Below are positions 5,218 through 13,440 of a stretch of DNA of 32,467 bases, one piece after another. The DNA is taken from positions 1 to 32,467 of the IMG/VR virus record IMGVR_UViG_3300044612_000694. The stretch is one strand, 5' to 3'. Below the pieces are notes generated by a model. The model did not search any database and was not told where the DNA came from. It worked only from the letters and a program-made list of their open reading frames with translations. Within the stretch, counting starts at the first letter, position 1; each line of letters begins with the position of its first letter. Source of the DNA: a virus. The position numbers were made by a program, and so were the translations under genes.

Positions 5218-7365
5218 ATGACCACGACACCACAGACGCCGCTTGAAGCGGCGCTCGATTACTACGACCGGGGGCTGATGCCGATCCCGGTTCACCGCGT
5301 CATCGCGCATCGCGAAGGCAAGCCGATCTGCTCCTGCGGCGCGCGCGATGGCTGCGCGTCACCGGGCAAGCATCCGACGATGACTTGGTCGCAGTTCCAG
5401 CGCCGCCGCCCTCCTCGCGAGGAGGTGGCCGAGTGGTGGTCTGGCGATCGGGCGCGATACGGTGTGGGCATCCTGACGGGTTCGGCCAGCGGCAACATCT
5501 TCGTCCTCGACGTCGATGTCGGCCCGGGCAAAGACGGCGACGACAGCCTCCGCGCGCTCCAGCTGGCGCATGACGATCTCCCCGAGACCGCCGAGGTCAA
5601 GACCGGCGGCGGCGGGTTGCATCTGTATTTCCGCGCGCCGAAGGGCGTGGCTATCCGCAACAGCGCGCGGCAGATCGGACCCGGTCTCGACATCCGAGGC
5701 GAGGGCGGGTTCGTGGTCGCGCCGCCGTCCGTCCATGCCTCGGGCCAGCCCTATGTCTGGTCCTGGTGCAATACCCTGGCCGAGGGCATCGCCGACGCGC
5801 CGGCGTGGCTGCTCGATCTGGTCCGCGCCGAGCCGGTGATCGGGGCGACGCCGCGAGATCGGGTTGCGTCGTCGCCGCCTCCATCGTCGCCGGTCGGTGC
5901 GGGAAGCCTCGGAGTTCTGCCGCCCGCGATTGAGGACGGGCGCGAGGAATACATGCGCGACACCGTCTTCGCGGTCGCGCTGGAGTTGACCGGCCAGCAT
6001 GGCGCGTGGCCTACCGCCGATGAGGTCTACGAGGTCGCCTGGCCGCAGTTCCTGCGGCGAGTCGATCTCTCGAGGCCAGGACGGATCAGCCGCGACAACG
6101 CCGAGCCCGAGATGCGGGCCAAGTGCGCGCAGATCGCCGTCAAGGCCGAAAGCGGCGGGCTGGGGCGGCTGGAGGATGTGGTCGCGGCCTATCAGGCCAA
6201 GCGACGCGAACAGCCGCGCCAGGGGCCGGGAAATCGGCAGGAGGAGGCGGGAGAGGCGCGGCAGGAACAGGCCGAAACGCCGCGACCGCCGACGCACTTC
6301 CCGCTCGTCTACTCTGACGAGATCCACGCGGGCGACGCCGCACTCGACTTCGTCGAGGGGCTGCTGGTCGAGAGCGGCATGTCGGTCTGGTACGGCGACA
6401 GCAATGTGGGCAAGACATTCGCCCTGCTCGACGTCGCCATCCATGTCGCGCTGGGGCGTCCCTGGCGCGCGCGGGAGGTTGATCAGGGCGCGGTGGTCTA
6501 TTGCGCGCTGGAGGGTATCGCCGGCATCAGGAACCGCATCGCCGCCTGGCTGAAGCACTATGGCATCACGCCGGATCGCCGCGCGCTGCCTCTGGTGGTC
6601 ATCCCGAGTGCGATCAACATGCTCGATCCCGAGGCCGATGTGCCGGGGCTGATCCAGTCGGTTCAAGCCGCCGAGGCTGAACTCGGGCGGTCAGTGAAGA
6701 TGCTCTGCCTCGACACGCTCAGTCGCGCGCTGGCCGGCGGGAACGAGAACTCTCCCGAGGACATGGGCGCGCTGGTCCGGTCATCGGACCTCGTCCGGCA
6801 GACCACCGGATCGCACCTAGCCTATGTCCACCATTCGGGAAAAGACACCGCCAAGGGCGCGCGCGGGCATTCGCTGCTGCGCGCCGCGACAGACACCGAG
6901 ATCGAGATCAGCCGCGCCGAAGGATCGGAGGTGTCGGTAATGCGGGTGACAAAGCAGCGCGAGCTTGAGAGCGGCGACGACGTGGCCTTCCGGTTGGAGG
7001 TGGTCACGCTCGGGGTCAACCGCCGGGGGAAGCCGCTCACCAGCTGCGTCGCGGTGGAGCCGCCGGCGGACGCGGTCGATGCCGCCATGCACAGGACCGC
7101 GCGCCCGAAGGGAAAATATCAGCCTGGGATGATGCGGGTGCTCCAGCAGATGCTGGCCGGTGATGCTGCGGTCGCCGCCGTGCCGAAGACTGGAATGCCC
7201 ACCGTGCGGTGTGTTCGCGTCCGACTGTGGCAGGAGCAGTGCTTTATCGATGGCGTCCTGGATCGCGGGCACGCGGCTTCTCGCAACGGATGGTCGGACG
7301 GCAAGCGGGCACTCCGCGACGCCGGTCTGATCGGCTTAACGGAGGAATACGCATGGCTTCTGTGA
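5218..7365 (+). CDS. Bifunctional primase-polymerase / RepA-type helicase fusion
   Basis: 715 residues. The N-terminal prim-pol domain (about 10-205) has CSCGARDGCASPGKHP (38-53), the catalytic strand FVLDVDVGPG (95-104), the conserved GGGGLHLYFRAP (130-141) and GLDIRGEGGFVVAPPS (156-171). A linker with winged features follows (about 205-365). The C-terminal AAA/RecA-type ATPase has Walker A GDSNVGKT (393-400), Walker B MLCLDT (495-500) and YVHHSGKD (536-543), as in RepA-like hexameric helicases (AAA_25). The tail may be a winged helix. It should prime and unwind DNA at the phage origin. A strong ribosome site (GGAGGAGAG) sets the start. The TGTCGG array directly after its stop is a natural origin candidate. 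Confidence 0.92.
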   Translation: MTTTPQTPLEAALDYYDRGLMPIPVHRVIAHREGKPICSCGARDGCASPGKHPTMTWSQFQRRRPPREEVAEWWSGDRARYGVGILTGSASGNIFVLDVDVGPGKDGDDSLRALQLAHDDLPETAEVKTGGGGLHLYFRAPKGVAIRNSARQIGPGLDIRGEGGFVVAPPSVHASGQPYVWSWCNTLAEGIADAPAWLLDLVRAEPVIGATPRDRVASSPPPSSPVGAGSLGVLPPAIEDGREEYMRDTVFAVALELTGQHGAWPTADEVYEVAWPQFLRRVDLSRPGRISRDNAEPEMRAKCAQIAVKAESGGLGRLEDVVAAYQAKRREQPRQGPGNRQEEAGEARQEQAETPRPPTHFPLVYSDEIHAGDAALDFVEGLLVESGMSVWYGDSNVGKTFALLDVAIHVALGRPWRAREVDQGAVVYCALEGIAGIRNRIAAWLKHYGITPDRRALPLVVIPSAINMLDPEADVPGLIQSVQAAEAELGRSVKMLCLDTLSRALAGGNENSPEDMGALVRSSDLVRQTTGSHLAYVHHSGKDTAKGARGHSLLRAATDTEIEISRAEGSEVSVMRVTKQRELESGDDVAFRLEVVTLGVNRRGKPLTSCVAVEPPADAVDAAMHRTARPKGKYQPGMMRVLQQMLAGDAAVAAVPKTGMPTVRCVRVRLWQEQCFIDGVLDRGHAASRNGWSDGKRALRDAGLIGLTEEYAWLL

Positions 7366-7366
7366 T

Positions 7367-7479
7367 TGTCGGAAATGTCGGAAATGTCGGAAACCGACAC
7401 TTCCGACACTCCCGACGTTTGTCGGAAATGTCGGAGATCCCTTTAGGGATCCGACATCTCCGACAGGGTGTCTCCGACA
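7367..7479. repeat. TGTCGG iteron-like array with long hairpin (candidate origin or regulatory structure)
   Basis: The gap 7366-7489 is built almost wholly from the hexamer TGTCGG and its complement, about 11 copies mostly at 9-bp spacing. Three direct copies lie at 7367, 7376 and 7385, three inverted at 7394, 7403 and 7412 (the last CCGACG), two direct at 7420 and 7429, and inverted copies at 7451, 7460 and 7474. The arms 7420-7434 and 7451-7465 pair at 14 of 15 positions, and inside them ATCCC-TTTA-GGGAT (7437-7450) pairs perfectly. The result is a stem of about 20 bp with a 2-base bulge and a 4-base loop. The GGAG ribosome site of the next gene lies just after the array. Confidence 0.85.
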
Positions 7480-7489
7480 GGAGTGACAG

Positions 7490-8020
7490 ATGAGCCAGTC
7501 CGACTACGCACTAGCCAAAGCCATCCTCGACGGCGTCGATGAGACCATCGCCGCGTCCGAGCGACGGTGGGGCGTGGACCGCCTGCGGCTCCTGGTCGCT
7601 GACGACCTCCGAGCACGGTGGGACCGTCAGTGGCGGTCTTGGTGTCGGGCGGTCAAGGCCAACGACCTCGCCGACATCCAGAAGCACGGCGCGGCGGTCC
7701 GGCGGGCGGTGGCCGCGCTGGAGGCGGCAGCGGCCGCTGCGGGGGCCGAGCCGATCTCCCCGGAGGTCTGGGAGACGACCTACGAGGGCCGGGCCATCGC
7801 GGTGGTCAGGACCAGCGCCGAGGCGTATGCCGTCGCGACGCAAGGGCGAGGGCTTGAGGTCTGGACGCTGGACGAGCTCGTCCGCGTCGCCCTGCCGAGG
7901 ACCGAGATCGTCGCGGCGGCAAAGCAGACCTTCGCCGGGGCCGAGGTCGTCGTCTACAAGTCGCCGCCGACAGACTGGGCGAACGGTGGCGATCCGTTGC
8001 CCGATTTCCTGACCGCCTGA
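7490..8020 (+). CDS. Conserved phage protein of unknown function
   Basis: 176 residues with AGGAG upstream of the ATG. Residues 1-90 are helical and Arg/Trp-rich (RRWGVDRLRLLVADDLRARW, then WRSWCRAVKAND and an Ala-rich helix). Residues 95-175 look like a small alpha/beta domain (YEGRAIAVVRTSAEAYAVA, LEVWTLDELVRVALP, EVVVYKSPP). I have the impression of similar proteins between primase and terminase in alphaproteobacterial phages, but no function is known to me. It is the first gene after the TGTCGG array, so any regulation by that array would act on it. Confidence 0.65.
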   Translation: MSQSDYALAKAILDGVDETIAASERRWGVDRLRLLVADDLRARWDRQWRSWCRAVKANDLADIQKHGAAVRRAVAALEAAAAAAGAEPISPEVWETTYEGRAIAVVRTSAEAYAVATQGRGLEVWTLDELVRVALPRTEIVAAAKQTFAGAEVVVYKSPPTDWANGGDPLPDFLTA

Positions 8021-8033
8021 GCCTGGAGCCAAA

Positions 8034-8618
8034 ATGATGCCGAGCAAGGACACCCCTCAACGCACGCCCCGCCCCAGCGGCCGGAAAACCCGCCCTGGCG
8101 TCGATCCTGCCGAGCCGGTCATCCCGCCGACGCAGGAGCGCGCGCGGCACGCTGAGCACGGGATCGAGGTGGCCGAACCCGAGCGGACCGAGCGAGGCGG
8201 TGGTCGGGCTTACACCGACGCGCAAGGGCGGGCGTCGAGGCCGTGGAGGGTCGTGGATACGCTGGCGGCGATGGAGCGCCTAGGCACCATCGACGGCGAA
8301 CAACGGGCGGCGGGTGAAAGGTATCGCGCGCTGTTTGAGATCAGCGGACGAGCCGGGGCATCAGCGACGCGCATCGAGCCTCGGTCGGGCGGCGGCGATC
8401 AGGCATCCGTTATCGAGCGACGGGTGGCGGCGGGACGGGCGCTGGCCGATGCGGCGCAGCTGCTCGGCGGGCCGGGGGCGCTGCATAGCATCATGGTCCA
8501 GGTGGTCGGCCTGGGGATGTCCTGCTCGGCCTGGGATCGCGCGCACAGATGCCGCGAGGGTCGAGCATCGGCCATGCTGGCCGAGGCTCTCGGTATCCTG
8601 GCGAGGGAGTGGCGATGA
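8034..8618 (+). CDS. DUF6456-like protein, candidate late regulator
   Basis: 194 residues. The first 55 are Pro/Arg/Glu-rich and probably disordered. The rest follows a pattern I associate with the DUF6456 domain of alphaproteobacterial proteins: a short lead, AGERYRALFEISG near residue 97, a variable Gly-rich loop, an Ala-rich helix (RRVAAGRALADAAQLLG), a cysteine-containing stretch (GLGMSCSAWDRAH) and a final helix LAEALGILAREW. Chromosomal relatives carry this domain in HTH proteins. The position just before the packaging genes is where many phages place a late-gene activator or antiterminator (Q/ArpU-like). That role is inference. GGAG precedes the ATG; a second in-frame ATG follows at once. 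Confidence 0.55.
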   Translation: MMPSKDTPQRTPRPSGRKTRPGVDPAEPVIPPTQERARHAEHGIEVAEPERTERGGGRAYTDAQGRASRPWRVVDTLAAMERLGTIDGEQRAAGERYRALFEISGRAGASATRIEPRSGGGDQASVIERRVAAGRALADAAQLLGGPGALHSIMVQVVGLGMSCSAWDRAHRCREGRASAMLAEALGILAREWR

Positions 8619-8692
8619 CCAAGACGGCACGCTTGACCCGGCGGCGGCGACACCCTAACCTATCCGGTATGATGCGCGAGGCGCGCCGATGA
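8615..8692 (+). CDS. 25-residue basic ORF bridging two genes
   Basis: MTKTARLTRRRRHPNLSGMM plus REARR. Its ATG overlaps the stop of the DUF6456-like gene (ATGA) and its TGA overlaps the ATG of the HNH gene (ATGA), so a ribosome could pass through all three without leaving the message. About a third of the residues are Arg or Lys. It may be a real micro-protein or simply a coupling device that carries ribosomes to the HNH start. No homology is recognisable at this length. Confidence 0.35.
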   Translation: MTKTARLTRRRRHPNLSGMMREARR

Positions 8693-9024
8693 AGACCATC
8701 GGTCAGCCCCTGCGGGGGCAAGCGCGGCGGACCCTGACGACGGTGGTCGAGGGCCGAGATAGCTACTACGACAGCGCCGAGCACCGGGCCTGGAGCCGAG
8801 AGGTGCTGCGCCGTGCGGCCGGTATGTGCGCGTCATGCGGCGCGCTGGACCGGCGACTGGTCGCGGACCACCGCGTCGAGATCCGCGATGGCGGCTCGAG
8901 GACAGACCCTGGCAACGGGCAAGCCCTATGCTCGCCCTGCCACGCTCGAAAGACGGCGGCGACGAGAACAAAGCGGCACTCAAGCGTTAACATCGGTGGA
9001 AAGCGACCCGAAACAGGCGTTTAA
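8689..9024 (+). CDS. HNH endonuclease, terminase-associated
   Basis: 111 residues. The HNH/treble-clef motifs are complete: CASC (47-50), VADH with Asp60-His61, then NGQALCSPCHARKT (Asn76, Cys81, Cys84, His85, Lys88). The lead YYDSAEHRAWSREVL is typical of the phage type. In HK97-like phages an HNH protein encoded beside the terminase genes is needed for specific DNA cleavage at cos during packaging. The location immediately before TerS and TerL fits that role rather than a homing endonuclease. GAGG lies ahead of the ATG. Confidence 0.88.
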   Translation: MKTIGQPLRGQARRTLTTVVEGRDSYYDSAEHRAWSREVLRRAAGMCASCGALDRRLVADHRVEIRDGGSRTDPGNGQALCSPCHARKTAATRTKRHSSVNIGGKRPETGV

Positions 9025-9188
9025 CTGGCCCTTCCTGCCTATGGGGTAGGGGGTGTTAATGTTTGGGGCCTGGGGACGCGCAATGCACAGGGGGCCACCC
9101 AGAGACTTTTCCGCCTGGGTAGAGGTTAACGCCAGGGGCCTGTAGGGCCAAAACAGTCGATATTTCCAACATTTCGGAGCAAAAACAC
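9025..9188. other. Candidate cos/packaging region
   Basis: A 164-base non-coding stretch between the HNH and TerS genes, where HK97-like phages often place cos. It contains an imperfect 18-bp direct repeat (GTTAATGTTTGGGGCCTG at 9055 and GTTAACGCCAGGGGCCTG at 9125; 14 of 18 identical), a related GTTTAACTGGCC near 9019, an ACCCAG/CTGGGT inverted repeat (9097-9120), and an AT-richer end (9150-9188) before the TerS ribosome site. The repeats could be terminase-binding sites. The exact cut cannot be read from sequence. Confidence 0.4.
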
Positions 9189-9500
9189 ATGCCACGCGGC
9201 GGATACCGACCCGGCGGCAGCGGGCCGCAGCCAGGATCGGGGCGTCCGAAGAAGGGCGAGCAGCCGGTCGCCAAGATGGTGCTGACCGAATCCATGCTCA
9301 TCGGCATGTCGCCGCTGGAATACATGCTCTCGGTCATGCGCGACCAGACCGCCGACGCGGCGCGTCGGGACCGGATGGCGCAGTGTGCCGCGCCCTACGT
9401 CCACGCGAGGGCCGAGGCAACCGGGAAGAAGGCCCAGGCCGACGAGATCGCGGCGACCGCCGAACGCGGCACCGATTGGGAGCAGCTGCTGGCGAACTGA
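9189..9500 (+). CDS. terS: Terminase small subunit
   Basis: 103 residues. The N-terminus MPRGGYRPGGSGPQPGSGRP is the basic Gly/Pro-rich lead found in many small terminase subunits and in related DNA-binding phage proteins. The core PLEYMLSVMRDQTADAARRD with AAPYVHARAEA matches a common proteobacterial phage TerS type. It would form a ring that recognises the packaging site and delivers DNA to TerL. GGAG precedes the ATG. Its TGA overlaps the TerL ATG (TGATG). The gene order HNH, TerS, TerL, portal is that of HK97-like phages. Confidence 0.85.
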   Translation: MPRGGYRPGGSGPQPGSGRPKKGEQPVAKMVLTESMLIGMSPLEYMLSVMRDQTADAARRDRMAQCAAPYVHARAEATGKKAQADEIAATAERGTDWEQLLAN

Positions 9501-11149
9501 TGGCCTGGGACACCTCCTGCCGCGACTGGGCTGATCGGCTCCGGTCGGGGCGATCCCTGGTTCCAGACCTTCCGCTCGATCAGGACGCCGCGCGCAGGGC
9601 GGCGGGCATATTCGATGCCCTGCGCCTTCCGGACGTCCCCGGCCAGCCGCGCATGAAGGAAGCGGCGGGAGACTGGCAGCGGGACATCGTCAAGGCGCTG
9701 TTCGGCTCGGTCGTCAACGGCCAGCGGCAGATCAGGGAATGCTTTGTCCTGGTGCCGAAGAAGAACAGCAAGACCACGGCCGGCGCAGCGATCATGCTCA
9801 CGGCGCTGCTGGTCAACCAGCGCCCGCGCGCCGAGTTCCTGCTCATCGCACCGACGCAGGAGATTGCGGATCTGGCCTTCGGCCAGGCCGTCGGCATGAT
9901 CGAGGCGGACCCGGTGCTGGCGAGCAAGTTTCATGTGCAAGGACACCTCAAGAGAATTTCATATCGACAGACCAAGGCGTTCCTGAAGGTCAAGAGCTTC
10001 GATCCGAAGGTCGTCACCGGAACCAAACCAGCGGGCATCCTGCTGGACGAAACGCACGTCATCGCCGAGGCACCTGACGCGGACCGCGTGATCGGCCAGC
10101 TTCGCGGTGGTCTGATCTCGCAGCCCGAGGGCTTCTTGATTCAGATCACGACCCAGTCCGAGCGACCGCCGGCTGGTGTATTCGCCGCCGAGTTGTCCAA
10201 GGCGCGCAAGGTCCGTGACGGCACGCTGAACGCGCCGCTGCTTCCGGTGATCTACGAGTTTCCCGAAGGCGTGGACTGGCAAGAGCCGAGCAACTGGCAT
10301 CTCGTCACCCCGAACAACGGCCGTTCGATCACGGTCGAGCGACTGATCCCTGACTACGAGGCGGCGCGCGAAGCGAGCGAGGCCGAACTACGACGCTGGG
10401 CATCGCAGCATCTCAACGTCCAGATCGGCGTCGCGCTGCGGTCCGATGGCTGGGCTGGCGCGCAGTTCTGGAACCGAGGCAACGGCGGGCCGCGCTCGCT
10501 CGATGAGCTACTCGACCGCGCCGAGGTGGCGACGGTCGGCATAGACGGCGGCGGACTGGACGATCTGTTCGGCTTTGCCGTCATCGCGCGCGAGCGAGAC
10601 ACGCGCCGCTGGCTACTCTGGGCGCACGCGCTGATCAGCCCCGAGGGGCTCGACCGGCGCAAGGCCAACGCGGCGCTGTATCAAGACTTCGCGCGCGACG
10701 GTGATCTGACGGTGGTCGATGGGCTTCCGGGCGACCTTGAATGGATCAAGGCGCATGTCGGCCTGGTCCTCGACGCCGGATGCCTGGCGATGGTCGGCGC
10801 TGACCCTGCGGGCATCGGCGGCGCGGTGGACGCGCTGGCCGAGATCGGTGTGAGCGAAGAGACCAAATTGCTGGTCGGTGTGCCGCAAGGAATCAGATTG
10901 ATGAACGCGGCCAAGACAGTCGAACGCAAGCTCGTCGATGGCTCGCTGAAACACTCTGGAAGCCGCCTCCTCGCATGGTGCGCGGGCAACGCGAAGGTCC
11001 GCGCGACATCGACGGCGATGATGATCGAACGCGCGGCCTCTGGTTATGGGAAGATCGACCCTTTGATGGCATCGTTCAACGCGGCGCACCTCATGACGCT
11101 CAACCCGACCGTCGCCGGCCCGGCGGCGGCGTGGGCGATGCCGTGCTGA
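9500..11149 (+). CDS. terL: Terminase large subunit
   Basis: 549 residues, a usual TerL length. The N-terminal ATPase has the variant Walker A VPKKNSKTT (85-93), which lacks Gly before Lys as in the Terminase_1 family, and Walker B GILLDETHV (179-187). The C-terminal RNase H-like nuclease begins near VGIDGGGLDDLFGFAV (about 360), with further acidic residues in VGADPAGIGGAVDAL. It packages DNA into proheads and cuts concatemers, with TerS and HNH as partners. The start at 9500 is set by overlap with the TerS stop; the frame is open upstream, but that part is the shadow of TerS. Confidence 0.93.
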   Translation: MAWDTSCRDWADRLRSGRSLVPDLPLDQDAARRAAGIFDALRLPDVPGQPRMKEAAGDWQRDIVKALFGSVVNGQRQIRECFVLVPKKNSKTTAGAAIMLTALLVNQRPRAEFLLIAPTQEIADLAFGQAVGMIEADPVLASKFHVQGHLKRISYRQTKAFLKVKSFDPKVVTGTKPAGILLDETHVIAEAPDADRVIGQLRGGLISQPEGFLIQITTQSERPPAGVFAAELSKARKVRDGTLNAPLLPVIYEFPEGVDWQEPSNWHLVTPNNGRSITVERLIPDYEAAREASEAELRRWASQHLNVQIGVALRSDGWAGAQFWNRGNGGPRSLDELLDRAEVATVGIDGGGLDDLFGFAVIARERDTRRWLLWAHALISPEGLDRRKANAALYQDFARDGDLTVVDGLPGDLEWIKAHVGLVLDAGCLAMVGADPAGIGGAVDALAEIGVSEETKLLVGVPQGIRLMNAAKTVERKLVDGSLKHSGSRLLAWCAGNAKVRATSTAMMIERAASGYGKIDPLMASFNAAHLMTLNPTVAGPAAAWAMPC

Positions 11150-12726
11150 GTTGGCTCGACCGGCTGCGTGGCCGGGACGAAAAGAAGGCGGTCGAGTTCA
11201 CCGAGGGCTGGCTGGACGCCGCCTTCGGCTATTCGCAGTCCTGGACCGGCGAGCCCGTCACCGTTTCAACGGCGCTCCAGGTTCCGGCGTTCTATCGCGC
11301 CGTCATGGTCATCGCGGACGGTCTCGCGCAGCTGCCGATTGTCTTGATGCGACCGACCGATGGCGGGATGGAACCGGCGACGGATCATCCGCTGTTCGAC
11401 CTCTTCGCGCGCTCTCCGAATGCGTGGCAGGACGCGAGCGAATGGGTTCGCACGACGATGATGCACAAGGCATCAACCGGGTGCGCGGTAAGCTGGCGAA
11501 ACGTCGTGAACGGCCAGATCCGCGAGTTGATCCCGATCAAGCCAGACAACGTCCAGATCGTCGTCCGACAGGATCTGGAGCTCGAATACACGATCTCGTT
11601 TGAGAACAACCGCACGCTGACGCTCACGCGCGGCGAGGTCTTCCACCTTCGCTCGCCGTCGTGGGACAGCGCGCGCGGGCTCGATCCGGTGTTGCTCGGT
11701 CGCCAGGCGCTCGGGCTGGCGCAGGCCAGCGAGCGAAGCCAAGCGGCGCTGCACAAGAACGGCGTGCGCACGACCGGCCTCTTCACCCTCGACGGCAATC
11801 CGTCGCAGGAACAGCGCGACCGAGTGCGCGAGGCCATCGCCTCGATGTACGGCTCGGCCAGCAACACGGGCAAGCCGGTGCTGGCGAGCGGCGCACTCAA
11901 GTTCACGCCCACGCAGATGACCGGCGTGGACGCGCAGCACCTCGAGACGCGAAAGCATCAGATCGAAGAGATCGCGCGGCTGATGGGCGTCTTCTCGATC
12001 ATGCTCGGTCACGCGGGCAACAACTCGCCGACGTTCGCATCCGCCGAGGCGTTCTTCGCGGCGCATGTCCGATACACGCTCCAGCCCGAAATCAAGGCGA
12101 TGACCAGCGCGCTAAACGCGCAGCTGCTCACCGATGAGGAGTGGAGCGCGGGCTACCGCTTTACGATGGACACAAGCGAGCTTCTGCGAGGCTCCCTCAA
12201 GGACCGCGCCGAATACTACGACCGCGCAATTCGCGGCGGCTGGATGACCCGCAACGAGGCGCGCGAGGACGACGGCTGGAACCCCATCGACGGTCTCGAC
12301 AAGCCACTCTTCCCGCTGAACATGGGCGAGGTCGCGGGCCAGGGCTCTGACGCGGACGTCGCGCAGCCTGTCGATGTCGAGGATGACGACAACGGCGCGA
12401 AGAACCCGTGGAAGCCGACCGATGAGATGGCGGCGAATGCGCGGCGCGCGCTTGCGTGGCGCGACGAGTTCGGGCGCGGCGGCACCGCTGTCGGCATCGC
12501 TCGCGCGCGCGACATCAGCAACGGTCGCCGTCTGCCGCGCGACACGATCATGCGGATGGTTTCGTTCTTCGCTCGGCATGAGATCGACAAGGAAGCCGAG
12601 GGCTTCCGCCAGGGCGAACCGGGCTTCCCGTCGAACGGACGCATCGCATGGGATCTCTGGGGCGGCGACGCTGGCCGCGCATGGGCAAATCGCATCGCTG
12701 ATCGGATCGAGGAACTCGGAGAATGA
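11143..12726 (+). CDS. Portal protein with an additional C-terminal domain
   Basis: 527 residues. I use the GTG at 11143 (VLSWLDRLRGRDEKKAVE), which overlaps the TerL stop by a few bases; a GTG at 11131 is possible. Residues 1-410 are an HK97-type portal: QSWTGEPVTVSTALQVPAFY near 27, LPIVLM, SPNAWQDASEW, EIARLMGVF and a late AQLLTDEEW. The portal is the dodecameric DNA channel at the capsid vertex. Residues about 427-527 are a separate domain, with ALAWRDEFGRGGTAVGIARA, ISNGRRLPRDTIMRMVSFFA and RIAWDLWGGDAGRAWA. I know this domain from other phage structural or protease proteins, where its role is unclear. Its stop overlaps the protease ATG. Confidence 0.9.
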   Translation: MLSWLDRLRGRDEKKAVEFTEGWLDAAFGYSQSWTGEPVTVSTALQVPAFYRAVMVIADGLAQLPIVLMRPTDGGMEPATDHPLFDLFARSPNAWQDASEWVRTTMMHKASTGCAVSWRNVVNGQIRELIPIKPDNVQIVVRQDLELEYTISFENNRTLTLTRGEVFHLRSPSWDSARGLDPVLLGRQALGLAQASERSQAALHKNGVRTTGLFTLDGNPSQEQRDRVREAIASMYGSASNTGKPVLASGALKFTPTQMTGVDAQHLETRKHQIEEIARLMGVFSIMLGHAGNNSPTFASAEAFFAAHVRYTLQPEIKAMTSALNAQLLTDEEWSAGYRFTMDTSELLRGSLKDRAEYYDRAIRGGWMTRNEAREDDGWNPIDGLDKPLFPLNMGEVAGQGSDADVAQPVDVEDDDNGAKNPWKPTDEMAANARRALAWRDEFGRGGTAVGIARARDISNGRRLPRDTIMRMVSFFARHEIDKEAEGFRQGEPGFPSNGRIAWDLWGGDAGRAWANRIADRIEELGE

Positions 12727-13436
12727 GCAACGGCGTCGCGAGCATCGCACTTGAGGTCAAGTTCGCCGCAGACAAGCCGATGGGCTCGTTCTCGGGCTAC
12801 GGCGCGGTCTACGGCAACATCGACGAAGGCGGCGACATGATCACGCCAGGCGCGATGGCGCGCAGCCTCGCGTCGTGGTCGAGCAAGGGCATGTTGCCCG
12901 CCATGTATTACAACCACGACCGCTCCAAGGGCGCTGTCGGCGTCTGGGAGAAGATGAGCGAGGACCAGAACGGTCTGCATGTCGAGGGCCGGATCATCGG
13001 CCTCGACACCGACGAAGGAAAGATGACCTACGCGCGGCTGCGCGAGGGTGCCATCAAGGGCATGAGCATCGGCTATCGTGTCCCCGCCGGCGGGTCGAAG
13101 ATGGGCACGGGTCGCACCGGAGAGCCGCGCCGCTGGCTGAAGGCAATCGATCTGCGCGAGGTCTCGGTGGTCGATGACCCGATGAACCCGCTCGCGAAGC
13201 TCGCCTACCTCAAGAGCGCTCCCGCGCTCATTCTCGACGCGCGCGGCCTCGAGGCTGCTCTGCGCGACGAACACAAGATGTCCATCGCCGAGGCCAAGAG
13301 CCTCGTCGCGATGGTCCGTCGTCACCTGCGCGATGCAGGTGATGATCACGCCGACGCCTCTCGCGATGACGAGGTCGAGGCTTTGGTCGCGTCGCTCAAG
13401 CGCGCGGCTTCCATCCTCTCCTCCACGAAGGGCTAA
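12723..13436 (+). CDS. HK97-family prohead protease
   Basis: 237 residues. GSFSGYGAVYGNIDEGGD near residue 21, YYNHD with His65, LREGAIKGMSIGYRV with Ser115, and DLREVSVVDDPMNP are the core elements of the phage prohead maturation protease (U35/S78 type). His and Ser are catalytic in the family. The C-terminal 60 residues are helical and charged, consistent with a processed scaffold-like tail. It cleaves the capsid protein N-terminal domain during maturation. It starts by ATGA overlap with the portal gene and ends four bases before the capsid gene, so expression of the three is coupled. Confidence 0.93.
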   Translation: MSNGVASIALEVKFAADKPMGSFSGYGAVYGNIDEGGDMITPGAMARSLASWSSKGMLPAMYYNHDRSKGAVGVWEKMSEDQNGLHVEGRIIGLDTDEGKMTYARLREGAIKGMSIGYRVPAGGSKMGTGRTGEPRRWLKAIDLREVSVVDDPMNPLAKLAYLKSAPALILDARGLEAALRDEHKMSIAEAKSLVAMVRRHLRDAGDDHADASRDDEVEALVASLKRAASILSSTKG

Positions 13437-13440
13437 TCCA

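Noticed and set aside
5359-6666. 435-codon minus-strand frame within the primase-helicase gene
   Set aside because: Antisense to a well-supported gene with catalytic motifs, no ribosome site, Arg/Asp-rich shadow composition.
7367-7479. CRISPR array
   Set aside because: The units are 6-9 bp, in both orientations and without unique spacers of constant length. Also no cas genes are present.
7209-7493. ORFs reading through the TGTCGG array on both strands
   Set aside because: The VGNVGNVGN and SDISDIS peptides simply reflect the 9-bp repeat, and the frames start inside the primase-helicase gene.
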